DNA of 64,000 nucleotides from positions 62,001 to 126,000 of the forward strand of contig JACRJI010000016.1 in NCBI GenBank assembly GCA_016235665.1, given 5' to 3'. Source of the DNA: a candidate division TA06 bacterium (lineage in GTDB: Bacteria; Edwardsbacteria; AC1; EtOH8). Below the pieces are notes generated by a model. It saw only the letters and a list, made by a program, of their open reading frames with translations. It was not told the DNA's origin and ran no database searches. The position numbers and the translations under genes are program-made. Shown one piece after another: positions 18,687-26,658 of the stretch. Numbering within the stretch: the first letter of the stretch is position 1; each line of letters starts with the position of its first letter.

Positions 18687-21600
18687 TCACCGTCCCAGCG
18701 ACCTATAATACTTCTCCAGCAATTCCCTGTATTCCAGCGGATACGGCTGGTTTCTCCAGTCCGGCAGATTCTTCCAGGCCGGGTCGCCCTGGTTGGGCTT
18801 TGCCGGCCGGCCCGGCACCTGGTATTCTCCCGGCTGGGCCTGCCGCTGGGGCGAAGTGTCCTGCTCCTTTAACGAATGCCCGGCCGAGAGCATCCGGGCC
18901 AGTATCCTCTCCTGCCGATCTATGGTCTGTCGGTCAACTTTATTCTTCTTCAGGTCCTCCACCACCTTCTCCATTTCCTGCGCCATGTCGTCCAGATTTC
19001 CGGCCCGGTCCGGCCGGCCCCCGTATTTCTGGTTGAACTCCTCCATCCCCTGGCGCACCGCCTCCTGTTCGGCGGCCAGCCGGGCCATCTGGCTGCGGGC
19101 TTGCTGGGACATCCCGCCCTGCTCCCCGCCCGGCATGGGCATCAGCCCCTGGCTGGCCTGGTTGATGTTCTGCTGCATCCCGGACATGCCCTCCAGATCG
19201 CCCAGCATGTCGCCGGACCCCGAGGACCCGCCGCTTTTGGAAGAAGACTGGATCAAGGCCGCGGCCGACTGGTTCAAGAGCCCCTGAGCCGCCTTGCCGC
19301 TGATCCCGGCCTGCTGGCCCCGGCCTTCGGAAAGGGACCGGGCGGAATTCTCCATCTGCCTGCCGGCCTCCTGCAGGGCCTGGGCCGCCTGAGGCGAAAG
19401 AAGGAAGTTCTTCCTGGTCAGTTCGTCCAATTTCTGTTTGACCCGTGCAGATTGTCTCTGCAAGACCTGCTGTCTCCAGGCCAGTTCGGCCGGGTCGTCC
19501 GAACTATTTTGGATCCTCTGGTTGAGCTGTTCCTGCTGCTGGGAAAGCTTTATCAGTTCCTTAGCCTTGTCCCGCATTGCTTTTGAGGCCGCCTTGCTGC
19601 GCTGGGAGCCCATGGTGTTCTTGGCGCTCTGCAGTCCGGCCGATAGTTCGGTCAGATCTGTCAACGCTTCCTGCTGAAGTTCCTGGGCTTCCCGGTTCTG
19701 GTTGGATTCCATTTTCTGCCCGGCCTGGCGCATCTTTTGGGAGGTCTTCTGTTCTTGAGCCTTCTGCATGGCCTGCTGCATCTTCTGCGAGGCCTCGCGG
19801 TTCCCCTCGTTCATCTGCTTGGCCAGTTCGTTCATCTGCTGAAGTGAGGTTTCCAGGTCCCTGGCCAGCTGTTCCTGCCGCTGTTTGAGGTTGCTTGAGG
19901 CTTCTTTGCCGGGATCTTTTGCCAGACTGTCCTTGACGGCCTTCTGCTCCGCCGCCATCCTGTCCGTTTCCTGTTTGAGCAGGGACAGCATCCGCTCCTG
20001 CTTGAGTTCCTTGAGCGAGGCGATGGCCGCATCCAGCTTTTGCTGGAACTCCTCCTGGGACAGCTTGAAATTCTCCAGGGCCTGCTCTATCTGTTTCCGG
20101 TCCATGTTCTGCAAAGCCTGCTGCATCTGCTCCATCGACTTGCGCATCTCCTCGCTGGCCACCTGGTCAAACAGCTCTTTCAGCTCGGCCAGTTTTTCCA
20201 CGGTCTGGGGATCGAACTTAAAGCCCTGGGCCTGCTGTTTCACGTCCTGGCGGGCCTGCTCGGCGGTCTGCTCCATCCGGCTGACCAGCTCCTCCTGCTT
20301 CTTCAAAGCCTCTTCCACCGCAGCCTTCTGCTGCCAGTCCATCTTGCGGTTCTCCTTCACCGCCTGGCTTAAGCGCTCCATCTCCTGTTTTAGGGACTGG
20401 TTCTGCTTTTGGGCCTGGTCCAGGTTCTGCTGGTAGGCCGAGTCGGCCTGGGCCGCCGACTTAAAGAATTCCTCTTTGGTGGGCACCCGGAATTTCTGGA
20501 TATTGGACTTTGAGTTTTTGGGGCCGCTGACCGCATCGTTGTCCCAGACCTCGGCCCAGTAAAGCACCGAGTCTCCCGGCAGCAGGAAGGACTCGGAACT
20601 GTTCCATGTAAATAACACCTGGGTGTCGGAAACGGCAGAAGATATTTTTATTTGGTAAAGCTTCTCGAATTGAGTATCCTGGATATGAAGCACGGCCCGG
20701 CTTAAGCCGTAATCATCGGAGAACCTGAGCCGGATCTCCGCCAACATCCCTTCGGGCAGGGGGCTGTCATCGGCCGGGGCCAGGATCTCGGCGGCGGGCC
20801 GCGAATCCTCCAACGCGGTGATGGCATATTCCAGGCCATGCAACAGAGTGTCCCCTGTCCCGCCTTTGGCCCAAAGATGATATCGTGAATCTTTTTGAAC
20901 CTTGAAACTCAGCTTGAACAAACTATCCTTGATATCCTGGGCCTTGCTTACCAAACCGTCGTCGTGGATCATCCCGGCCGATTGCAGGGGCTGGCTGGCC
21001 CGGGCTGTCAGCGATACTTTGGTTCCCCTGGGCGCGGTGATGCTGCCGTCGTTCTCCTGGGAATAGGAACGGATTCCGGTGTAGGCCGGGGGGAATATCT
21101 CCAGTCTGAGATAGCTCAGGGTCAGGGGCTGGTAGACCTGAACTGAATATTCTGCGCTCTGCCTGCGGCCCTGAATGATGCGGTAGCCAAAGGCTTCGTT
21201 TCCATTCTCCACTCTTGCGGACAAACGTCCGCTCCCGGCATCCTGGAATTTTATTCTCTGAGACTTATTGTGCTCTTGGACCAACAGGTCAAACCTCGAA
21301 CTGTCCGGGTTGGCCAAAGACAATTCCGCAGTAAAAGTTTCTCCTCTGGCCAGCAGGGCATGGCCGGGCAGGATCTGGATCCCATCCCAGTCGCCGCAGA
21401 TGCCGTTGGGATCATGGAACCTTTGCCAGGTTAGTTTGCAGGAATCGGGCCAGACCAGCAGGGTCAGGGCCAGCACCGCGGACAAAGCCAGTGCTGCTCC
21501 TTTGATCTTCGGTGACGGTCCGGGGAATATTTTCTTGTGGTCAAGCTGGTCCAGCTCTCTTGCCATCTTGTCCTGCAAGGCCTGCAACAGGTCCGGGGAA

Positions 21601-21962
21601 TAACCTTCTATGGACAGTTGGGCATCCTCCCACTGCAGGGCGGTGGAAAGCTCCTGGCGCATTTCCGGGACCCTGGCTTCGATCATGGCGGCGATCGTTT
21701 TTGGGGAGGCCGGTTTGAACAGGTGATAGAGCAGGTAGATAACGTCGGCTGCGGCCAGAAACAGCGAAGACCGGGCTGCAAAAGATCTGGCACTGGAAGG
21801 CAGGATCAGCAGCACATCCAGGCAATGCCACAGAAGCGCCCAGCCCAGGGAAAGGGCCACGGCAAATATCCCCGATCTCAGCAGACCGGCTGTTTTAAAG
21901 CGGCTGGTGGCGGCCTGTAATCCGCTCTTTACCGGCCCTATGTTGTCAGTGGTGGATTTCAT
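18687..21962 (-). CDS. DUF4175-like membrane protein with long glutamine-rich coiled coil
   Basis: This 1091-residue protein has two N-terminal hydrophobic segments (about 28-50 and 66-85) and another near 155-172. A beta-rich extracytoplasmic region (about 180-490) contains FPPAYTGI and DDYGLSRA motifs typical of DUF4175. From about residue 500 to 960 it is almost all coiled coil, rich in Q, E, K and M. The tail is low-complexity (GMSQQARSQM, QPGEYQVPGRP). DUF4175 proteins are usually encoded with DUF4159, BatA and MoxR genes in FCB bacteria; a DUF4159-like gene lies two positions upstream. A mechanical or scaffold role is inferred; no catalytic site is visible. Confidence 0.85.
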   Translation of the reverse strand: MKSTTDNIGPVKSGLQAATSRFKTAGLLRSGIFAVALSLGWALLWHCLDVLLILPSSARSFAARSSLFLAAADVIYLLYHLFKPASPKTIAAMIEARVPEMRQELSTALQWEDAQLSIEGYSPDLLQALQDKMARELDQLDHKKIFPGPSPKIKGAALALSAVLALTLLVWPDSCKLTWQRFHDPNGICGDWDGIQILPGHALLARGETFTAELSLANPDSSRFDLLVQEHNKSQRIKFQDAGSGRLSARVENGNEAFGYRIIQGRRQSAEYSVQVYQPLTLSYLRLEIFPPAYTGIRSYSQENDGSITAPRGTKVSLTARASQPLQSAGMIHDDGLVSKAQDIKDSLFKLSFKVQKDSRYHLWAKGGTGDTLLHGLEYAITALEDSRPAAEILAPADDSPLPEGMLAEIRLRFSDDYGLSRAVLHIQDTQFEKLYQIKISSAVSDTQVLFTWNSSESFLLPGDSVLYWAEVWDNDAVSGPKNSKSNIQKFRVPTKEEFFKSAAQADSAYQQNLDQAQKQNQSLKQEMERLSQAVKENRKMDWQQKAAVEEALKKQEELVSRMEQTAEQARQDVKQQAQGFKFDPQTVEKLAELKELFDQVASEEMRKSMEQMQQALQNMDRKQIEQALENFKLSQEEFQQKLDAAIASLKELKQERMLSLLKQETDRMAAEQKAVKDSLAKDPGKEASSNLKQRQEQLARDLETSLQQMNELAKQMNEGNREASQKMQQAMQKAQEQKTSQKMRQAGQKMESNQNREAQELQQEALTDLTELSAGLQSAKNTMGSQRSKAASKAMRDKAKELIKLSQQQEQLNQRIQNSSDDPAELAWRQQVLQRQSARVKQKLDELTRKNFLLSPQAAQALQEAGRQMENSARSLSEGRGQQAGISGKAAQGLLNQSAAALIQSSSKSGGSSGSGDMLGDLEGMSGMQQNINQASQGLMPMPGGEQGGMSQQARSQMARLAAEQEAVRQGMEEFNQKYGGRPDRAGNLDDMAQEMEKVVEDLKKNKVDRQTIDRQERILARMLSAGHSLKEQDTSPQRQAQPGEYQVPGRPAKPNQGDPAWKNLPDWRNQPYPLEYRELLEKYYRSLGR

Positions 21963-21976
21963 TCAAGTTGTTTTGT

Positions 21977-23152
21977 TTATTCCTTGCCCTTCAATAGCAG
22001 CAGCATCAAGGGAACCGCCATCAGCACTAAGGAACCGGCTTGGACCGCCCGGTTGATGTTAAAGGTCTGGGCAATGAACCCGAACAACGGGGCCGCCGCC
22101 GCAATCCCCAGCTGGCTGGCAAAACTATTGGCGGAGATGATCGTGGCCCTTTGGCCGGATGATATCTCTTTGTTCAACAGATGGTCTATCACCGGGTTCT
22201 TCAGTCCGAAGCAGATCGATGGCAGGGTGAACAAGACCACCGTACCCCAGCCTCCGGCAAAGGTGGCGGCCAGCGTCAGGATGGGGGATATCAACGTTAT
22301 GATGATCAAAGATACTTTGTCTCCCAGCCGCTTGGCAAAATTGTGCGAAAGATAATGCCCCAGCGATGAAAGCCCGTAGGTAAGCGCTGAGATATAACCG
22401 AAATGCTGTATGGGTATCAATTTGAATTTGAAGTACAATGGATTCAGGTAATGTATCGTTTCCCCCAGCGACATCATGACCAGGGAAGCCGAGATCAGCA
22501 CTAGTAACTGTTTGTTCCCGGAAATGGTCCTGAACGCGTCTTTCATATGCTTTAAAATGTTCCGATGTTCCACCCTTTGATACCGGGGTTCCGTCAAAAA
22601 AAAACATCCCGCCAAGGCCATTGTTACCGGAACAAATGTCCAGAGTACTGGAAGTTGCAGTGAATCTTTGGCCAGGTATCCCCCGATTATCGAGCCGGCC
22701 GAAGCGCCCAAAGGCCAAAGGGCGTAATTGATACCGATTATCTTTTTATAATCCTGTTCCCTGCCTTCTTCCTTTAATGTGTCATAGATAATAGCGCTTT
22801 CCGTCCCGCTGGAAAGGCTGCGGGCCAGGGCGTTAAAAACAGCATAACCAACGAACATCGGCATGGACCTGGCAAAATAGAGGAAGGCCAAACCCGACAG
22901 ATCGGCCACCCGGCTGAGAATGAGCGTCCTTTTACGGCCGAACAGGTCGGCCACTGCGCCGGTGGGAACTTCGAACAAAACCAGGCAGATGGCTTCGATG
23001 GAAAATACCAGGGCCACATTGGTGGCGGTGTATAATTTACTTTGGAAATACAAGGCCAGCACCGGCAGAAAGAACAGCATCCCGCCTATGGCCGTAGTGG
23101 CATACATGATGGGAATGTTGCGCGATTTGATTTGGATCTGTTCGTCTTTCAT
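21977..23152 (-). CDS. Major facilitator superfamily transporter
   Basis: This 391-residue inner-membrane protein has about 12 hydrophobic helices. The loop 2-3 motif is present as GAVADLFGRKRTLI, the usual MFS motif A, with a weaker counterpart in the second half (FAKRLGDKVSLI). The substrate cannot be read from sequence; closest in style are drug or sugar efflux members. It ends 14 bp upstream of the DUF4175-like gene, so both may be transcribed together, and the 469-bp repeat-filled gap ahead of it probably holds the promoter. Confidence 0.9.
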   Translation of the reverse strand: MKDEQIQIKSRNIPIMYATTAIGGMLFFLPVLALYFQSKLYTATNVALVFSIEAICLVLFEVPTGAVADLFGRKRTLILSRVADLSGLAFLYFARSMPMFVGYAVFNALARSLSSGTESAIIYDTLKEEGREQDYKKIIGINYALWPLGASAGSIIGGYLAKDSLQLPVLWTFVPVTMALAGCFFLTEPRYQRVEHRNILKHMKDAFRTISGNKQLLVLISASLVMMSLGETIHYLNPLYFKFKLIPIQHFGYISALTYGLSSLGHYLSHNFAKRLGDKVSLIIITLISPILTLAATFAGGWGTVVLFTLPSICFGLKNPVIDHLLNKEISSGQRATIISANSFASQLGIAAAAPLFGFIAQTFNINRAVQAGSLVLMAVPLMLLLLKGKE

Positions 23153-23621
23153 GGTTTGCAGTAAATGAATATCTAACTTGCTCAGGAAAAGTAGAATGTA
23201 TGTAACAGATATGGCAAAAATCCTGATTTAGCCCGATTAAATTCTTTTCTTTTTGTACCGCCAAAAAGCAAATAACCAAAAGAAAAAGCTCGTCGCAAAG
23301 AACTATCCGGGCCACGCTTACGCCCTGCCTACGTATAGCTTCGGCGGGCAAGCAGGGCTTCAGCGGGCCCGCGCTGCGCTTCTCGTTGCCAGCGGGCTTG
23401 TCTGAACTCGGGCTTTGGCCATGCCCTCAAACACGCCAGACAAGCTTTTAACCGCCGTCAACTGCGATGCTCACTGATGGTTCTTAACGCGACATACCGG
23501 GGTTGGCACCTTTTGTTCTCCATGTCTCCTGCGCTGATTGGATTTTCATTTAGGATTTTAGGGTATTAACCTCCGTAAATCATGTTAATCCTGTCTGGTT
23601 AGTTCCATGGTTGTCCAGGAC
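23153..23621. repeat. 469-bp gene-free gap made of dispersed repeat sequence
   Basis: No credible gene is present on either strand. The sequence contains a stem gccctgc/gcagggc (23322-23328 and 23352-23358), a cagcgggcccgcgctg palindrome (23361-23376), and alternating AT-rich and very GC-rich blocks. An inverted copy of the 'aggattaaca' repeat lies at 23583-23592. The boundaries coincide with the flanking gene ends. Confidence 0.5.
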
Positions 23622-24272
23622 TCACGGCCTGGTCAGCGCGTACCACAATATATTTATCCCCACCTTGACCGCCTGTTCCCTGGTCTCGGGCGGGTCGTTG
23701 TGGTCGTTGGTCCAGCCATCTGAAATATTTGTGTTGAAAGTGTAAAAGACCACCAGCCGCCCCTGGTAAAATAATCCGTAGGCTTTGGGCCGCCCCTTTT
23801 CGTGTTCGTGGATCTTGGGCAGTCCGGCGGAGAGGTCGTAGTAGCAGGTGAACAACGGATGATCCGGCGGAAGTTCCTGCAGTTCAGATTCCGGGAACAC
23901 CCGCTTCAGCTCCCGGCGGAAGGAAACATCCATCCCGTAGTCGTCGTCGGCGTAGAGAAAGCCGCCCGAGGTCAAAAACAGCCTCAGCCGCTCCACTTCG
24001 CGGGCGGTAAACTTTATCTCCCCGTGCCCGGTGATGAACAGGAAGGGGTGCATGAACAGGTCGTCATCGGCGGCCGAAAACGAGACCTTCCCTGCATTGA
24101 CGCTGACCCCGGTGCTGGCCGAGAACTCTTTCAGCAGATTGGTCTCCTCCTCGGGATCGTTGTACCAGTCGCCGCCTCCGCCGTATTTCAGGCGGGCGAT
24201 GTCTATCGGCCCGGCAAACAGACAGCCCGCCAAAAGCACGATGAAAAGGGATATGAAAATGGTAATGCGCAT
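23622..24272 (-). CDS. DUF4159-like secreted protein
   Basis: This 216-residue protein has a signal peptide of about 20 residues and then the DUF4159 pattern: IARLKYGGGGDWY, LFITGHGEIKFT, GGFLYADDDYG, RELKRVFPE and FTYNTNISDGWTN-like segments. The fold resembles the glutamine amidotransferase-like domains found in this family, but no catalytic triad is obvious. DUF4159 genes usually lie beside DUF4175 and Bat-like genes; here a DUF4175-like gene follows after an MFS gene and a 469-bp gap. The function is unknown. Confidence 0.85.
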   Translation of the reverse strand: MRITIFISLFIVLLAGCLFAGPIDIARLKYGGGGDWYNDPEEETNLLKEFSASTGVSVNAGKVSFSAADDDLFMHPFLFITGHGEIKFTAREVERLRLFLTSGGFLYADDDYGMDVSFRRELKRVFPESELQELPPDHPLFTCYYDLSAGLPKIHEHEKGRPKAYGLFYQGRLVVFYTFNTNISDGWTNDHNDPPETREQAVKVGINILWYALTRP

Positions 24273-24316
24273 AGATAAGTATTTTACAACGCTGGATGCT
24301 TAAAAGCAAGGACAAA

Positions 24317-24352
24317 ACAAAGCCGCCCCGCTGGACAGCGGGACGGCTTTTG
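24317..24352 (-). terminator. Terminator downstream of clpP
   Basis: A 14-bp stem (aagccgccccgctg / cagcgggacggctt) with a T-rich tail on the minus strand lies 18 bp past the clpP stop. Confidence 0.85.
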
Positions 24353-24369
24353 TGAAATATTGGAGCAGG

Positions 24370-24981
24370 TTACTTTTTATCCTCGTTCTTCAGGGCATGG
24401 ACCCTGGTCTTCATGATATCGTCTATGATCCCGTACTCCTTGGCCTCGTCGGACGACATCCAGAAGTTCCGATCGGTGTCCTTGGCGATCCTCTCCACCG
24501 ACTGCCCGGTATGGTGGGCCAGTATGCCGTTGAGCTTCTCCCGGATCAAAAGGATCTCCTTGGCGTGGATGTCGATGTCGGTGGCCTGGCCCTGGACCCC
24601 GCCCAGCGGCTGGTGGATCATGATCCGGGAATTGGGCAGGGCAAAGCGCTTGCCCTTGGCCCCTGCGGCCAGAAGCAGGGCCCCCATGCTGGCAGCCATC
24701 CCCATGCAGATGGTGACCACGTCGGACTTGATGTACTGGATGGTGTCGTAGATGGCCATGCCCGAGGTGACCGACCCACCGGGGGAGTTGATGTAGAACT
24801 GGATGTCTTTTTCCGGGTCCTCGGCCTCCAGGAACAGAAGCTGGGCGATGATCAGGTTGGCCACCACGTCGTCGATGGGCGAGCCGATGAAGATGATCCG
24901 GTCCTTTAGCAGCCGGGAATAGATGTCGTAGGCCCGTTCGCCGCGGCCACTCTGCTCGATCACAAATGGGACTAAGCTCAT
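24370..24981 (-). CDS. clpP: ATP-dependent Clp protease proteolytic subunit
   Basis: This serine protease forms the barrel that degrades proteins fed by ClpX or ClpA. It has 203 residues and aligns without gaps to the Bacillus protein. Ser98 (GMAASMG) and His123 (MIHQP) are in place. The catalytic aspartate position, residue 172, is asparagine here (DTDRNFWM), confirmed by the codon aac. The oligomerisation segment [17 protein letters not shown] is intact. It lies 78 bp downstream of tig, the classic tig-clpP order, but clpX does not follow. Whether the Asn variant is fully active is not known from sequence. Confidence 0.97.
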   Translation of the reverse strand: MSLVPFVIEQSGRGERAYDIYSRLLKDRIIFIGSPIDDVVANLIIAQLLFLEAEDPEKDIQFYINSPGGSVTSGMAIYDTIQYIKSDVVTICMGMAASMGALLLAAGAKGKRFALPNSRIMIHQPLGGVQGQATDIDIHAKEILLIREKLNGILAHHTGQSVERIAKDTDRNFWMSSDEAKEYGIIDDIMKTRVHALKNEDKK

Positions 24982-25059
24982 TGTTTTTCCTCTTTTAAAT
25001 TCCCGTTTTCGCGGGTATGAGGTTATTGGAAATTTTCGTGTCTTTAGTGGGTGGGTGTT

Positions 25060-26370
25060 CTACTTGGGCCCCTCGATGAATTCTTCCTTGACCGCGGCCG
25101 CTTCGGCCACCAGTTTGCCGGCCTTGGTCACCGCTATCCGGTCCTTCAGGTCGTCCAGCCGGTCCTGGCTGGAGCTGAAGGTGGCCTTGATCTCCTCGGT
25201 TGTTTTCCGGTAATAGCGGGCCAGGTCGGCAAAGGCTTCTTCCAGCTCTGCCTCTGAAGCCACTATCTTCTCCTGCCGGGCCACCTCAGCCAGCAGCAGC
25301 TCCTCCTTTATCTTCCACTCGGCTATGGGCTGGTACTGTTCCTTCAGCTTGGCGTCATCGGGACAGTCCTGGCATTCCTTGCCGTCCTGGTGCTTATGCT
25401 GGTGGTGGTGGCGCTCCTTGGCATCGGCCACCATCTTCTCCAGTTCACTCTTGACCAGCGACTGGGGCAGTTCCATCGGGTTGTCCTCTATCATTTTCTG
25501 CAGCACCTGGACCCTCACCCCCTCGGCGGCCTCGGAGTTGGAGCGGGACTCCAGCCCGTTCTTGATCTTTTCCTTCAGCTCGGCCAGTGTCTGGTACTCG
25601 CTGACCTTTTTGGCAAATTCGTCATCCAGCACCGGCAGGTGCTTTTCCCGCACCTCCTTGACCGTGACCTTGAACACCGCTTCCTTGCCGGCCAATCCGC
25701 CGCCCTGGTAATCGTCGGGGTACTTGACGGTGATATCCTTTATGACCCCGGCTTTGGTCCCGACCAGGTTCTTGTTGAACTCCGGCAGTACCTGGGGCGT
25801 GCCCAGATCCACCGGATAGTTCTGGCCCTTGGATTTTTCTGGGTTGTCCAGGCCGGAAACCGGAACGAAATCTATGATCAGCCGGTCGCCGTCCTTGGCC
25901 GGGTTATCGGTCTGTTTGTATTCGGCATACAGCCCCTGCAGGTACTCTATCTCCCGGTCCACATCCAGGCCGGATATCTTGCGCAGACGCTTGGTGGCCG
26001 GCAAGCCCTTATACTGCTTTATGGTCACCGGGGGCAGCACTTCAAAAGTGGCCTTGAACTTGATGCTCCGGTCGGAAGTGAAGTCCAGGTCCGAGATCTC
26101 GGCCCGGTTGATGGGCACGATCTTGTGGTCCACCAGGGCCTTTTCGTAGGATTCCGGCACCAGCCGCTCGATGGCCTCGGCCTCGATACCCTTGCCGAAA
26201 CGGGCCTCCAGCACGGTGCGCGGGACCTTGCCCGGGCGGAACCCGGGGATCTTGGCATTGCGGCTGTAATCCAGATAAAGTTCTTCGATGGCGGCCCTGA
26301 CCTGCTCGCCCGGCACCTCGATCTCAAAAACGCGCTGCCAAACCTTTGGTTCCTTTAACTCGACCTTCAA
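25060..26370 (-). CDS. tig: Trigger factor, ribosome-associated chaperone
   Basis: Trigger factor binds the ribosome exit tunnel and shields nascent chains. With the chosen start it has 436 residues. The ribosome-binding signature GFRPGKVP is at 43-50, an FKBP-like domain lies at about 150-240, and the C-terminal chaperone arms follow. TTG at 26368-26370 is preferred because AAAGGAGAT sits 5-6 bases ahead and the protein then begins KVELKE like other family members; an ATG at 26400 is the alternative. A histidine/cysteine-rich insertion (HHHQHKH and CQDC, residues 321-336) interrupts the C-terminal domain and is unusual. Confidence 0.95.
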   Translation of the reverse strand: MKVELKEPKVWQRVFEIEVPGEQVRAAIEELYLDYSRNAKIPGFRPGKVPRTVLEARFGKGIEAEAIERLVPESYEKALVDHKIVPINRAEISDLDFTSDRSIKFKATFEVLPPVTIKQYKGLPATKRLRKISGLDVDREIEYLQGLYAEYKQTDNPAKDGDRLIIDFVPVSGLDNPEKSKGQNYPVDLGTPQVLPEFNKNLVGTKAGVIKDITVKYPDDYQGGGLAGKEAVFKVTVKEVREKHLPVLDDEFAKKVSEYQTLAELKEKIKNGLESRSNSEAAEGVRVQVLQKMIEDNPMELPQSLVKSELEKMVADAKERHHHQHKHQDGKECQDCPDDAKLKEQYQPIAEWKIKEELLLAEVARQEKIVASEAELEEAFADLARYYRKTTEEIKATFSSSQDRLDDLKDRIAVTKAGKLVAEAAAVKEEFIEGPK

Positions 26371-26373
26371 AAT

Positions 26374-26382
26374 ATCTCCTTT
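26374..26382 (-). promoter_or_regulatory. Strong ribosome binding site deciding a TTG start for tig
   Basis: The minus strand reads AAAGGAGAT and is followed after three bases by TTG. The upstream ATG at 26398-26400 lacks a comparably placed site. Confidence 0.65.
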
Positions 26383-26392
26383 ATGATTATTC

Positions 26393-26498
26393 TGTGTCAT
26401 CCTGAGCCCGGCTCCATCATTGGCTGGAAGAAGGATTTCTTTGAAATTAACCGGATTCTTCGAGGGCCGAAGCCGGTAAGTATTTCTCAGAATGACAT
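26393..26498. repeat. 106-bp interrupted inverted repeat between tig and tRNA-Leu
   Basis: The outer arms tgtcatcctgag (26393-26404) and ctcagaatgaca (26487-26498) are inverted copies with one mismatch. Inner aaggattt and ggattctt units strengthen the symmetry. This resembles paired REP-type elements. Confidence 0.65.
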
Positions 26499-26513
26499 TA
26501 TAGTTACGCAGAT

Positions 26514-26600
26514 TGGTGCGAAGGGGGGGATTTGAACCCCCATGCCTTTTACGGCACCAGATCCTAAGTCTGGCGCGTCTGCCAGTTCCGCCACCCTCGC
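26514..26600 (-). tRNA. tRNA-Leu (anticodon TAG)
   Basis: This 87-nt class II tRNA has encoded CCA, acceptor stem GCGAGGG / CCTTCGC, anticodon loop CTTAGGA and a variable arm (TGCCGTAAAAGGCA) typical of leucine tRNAs. Confidence 0.97.
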
Positions 26601-26658
26601 AAACCTTGAAAAAACCGGGGGATACAGAAAGTAATTATAACAAATATAACCGCCAGCG

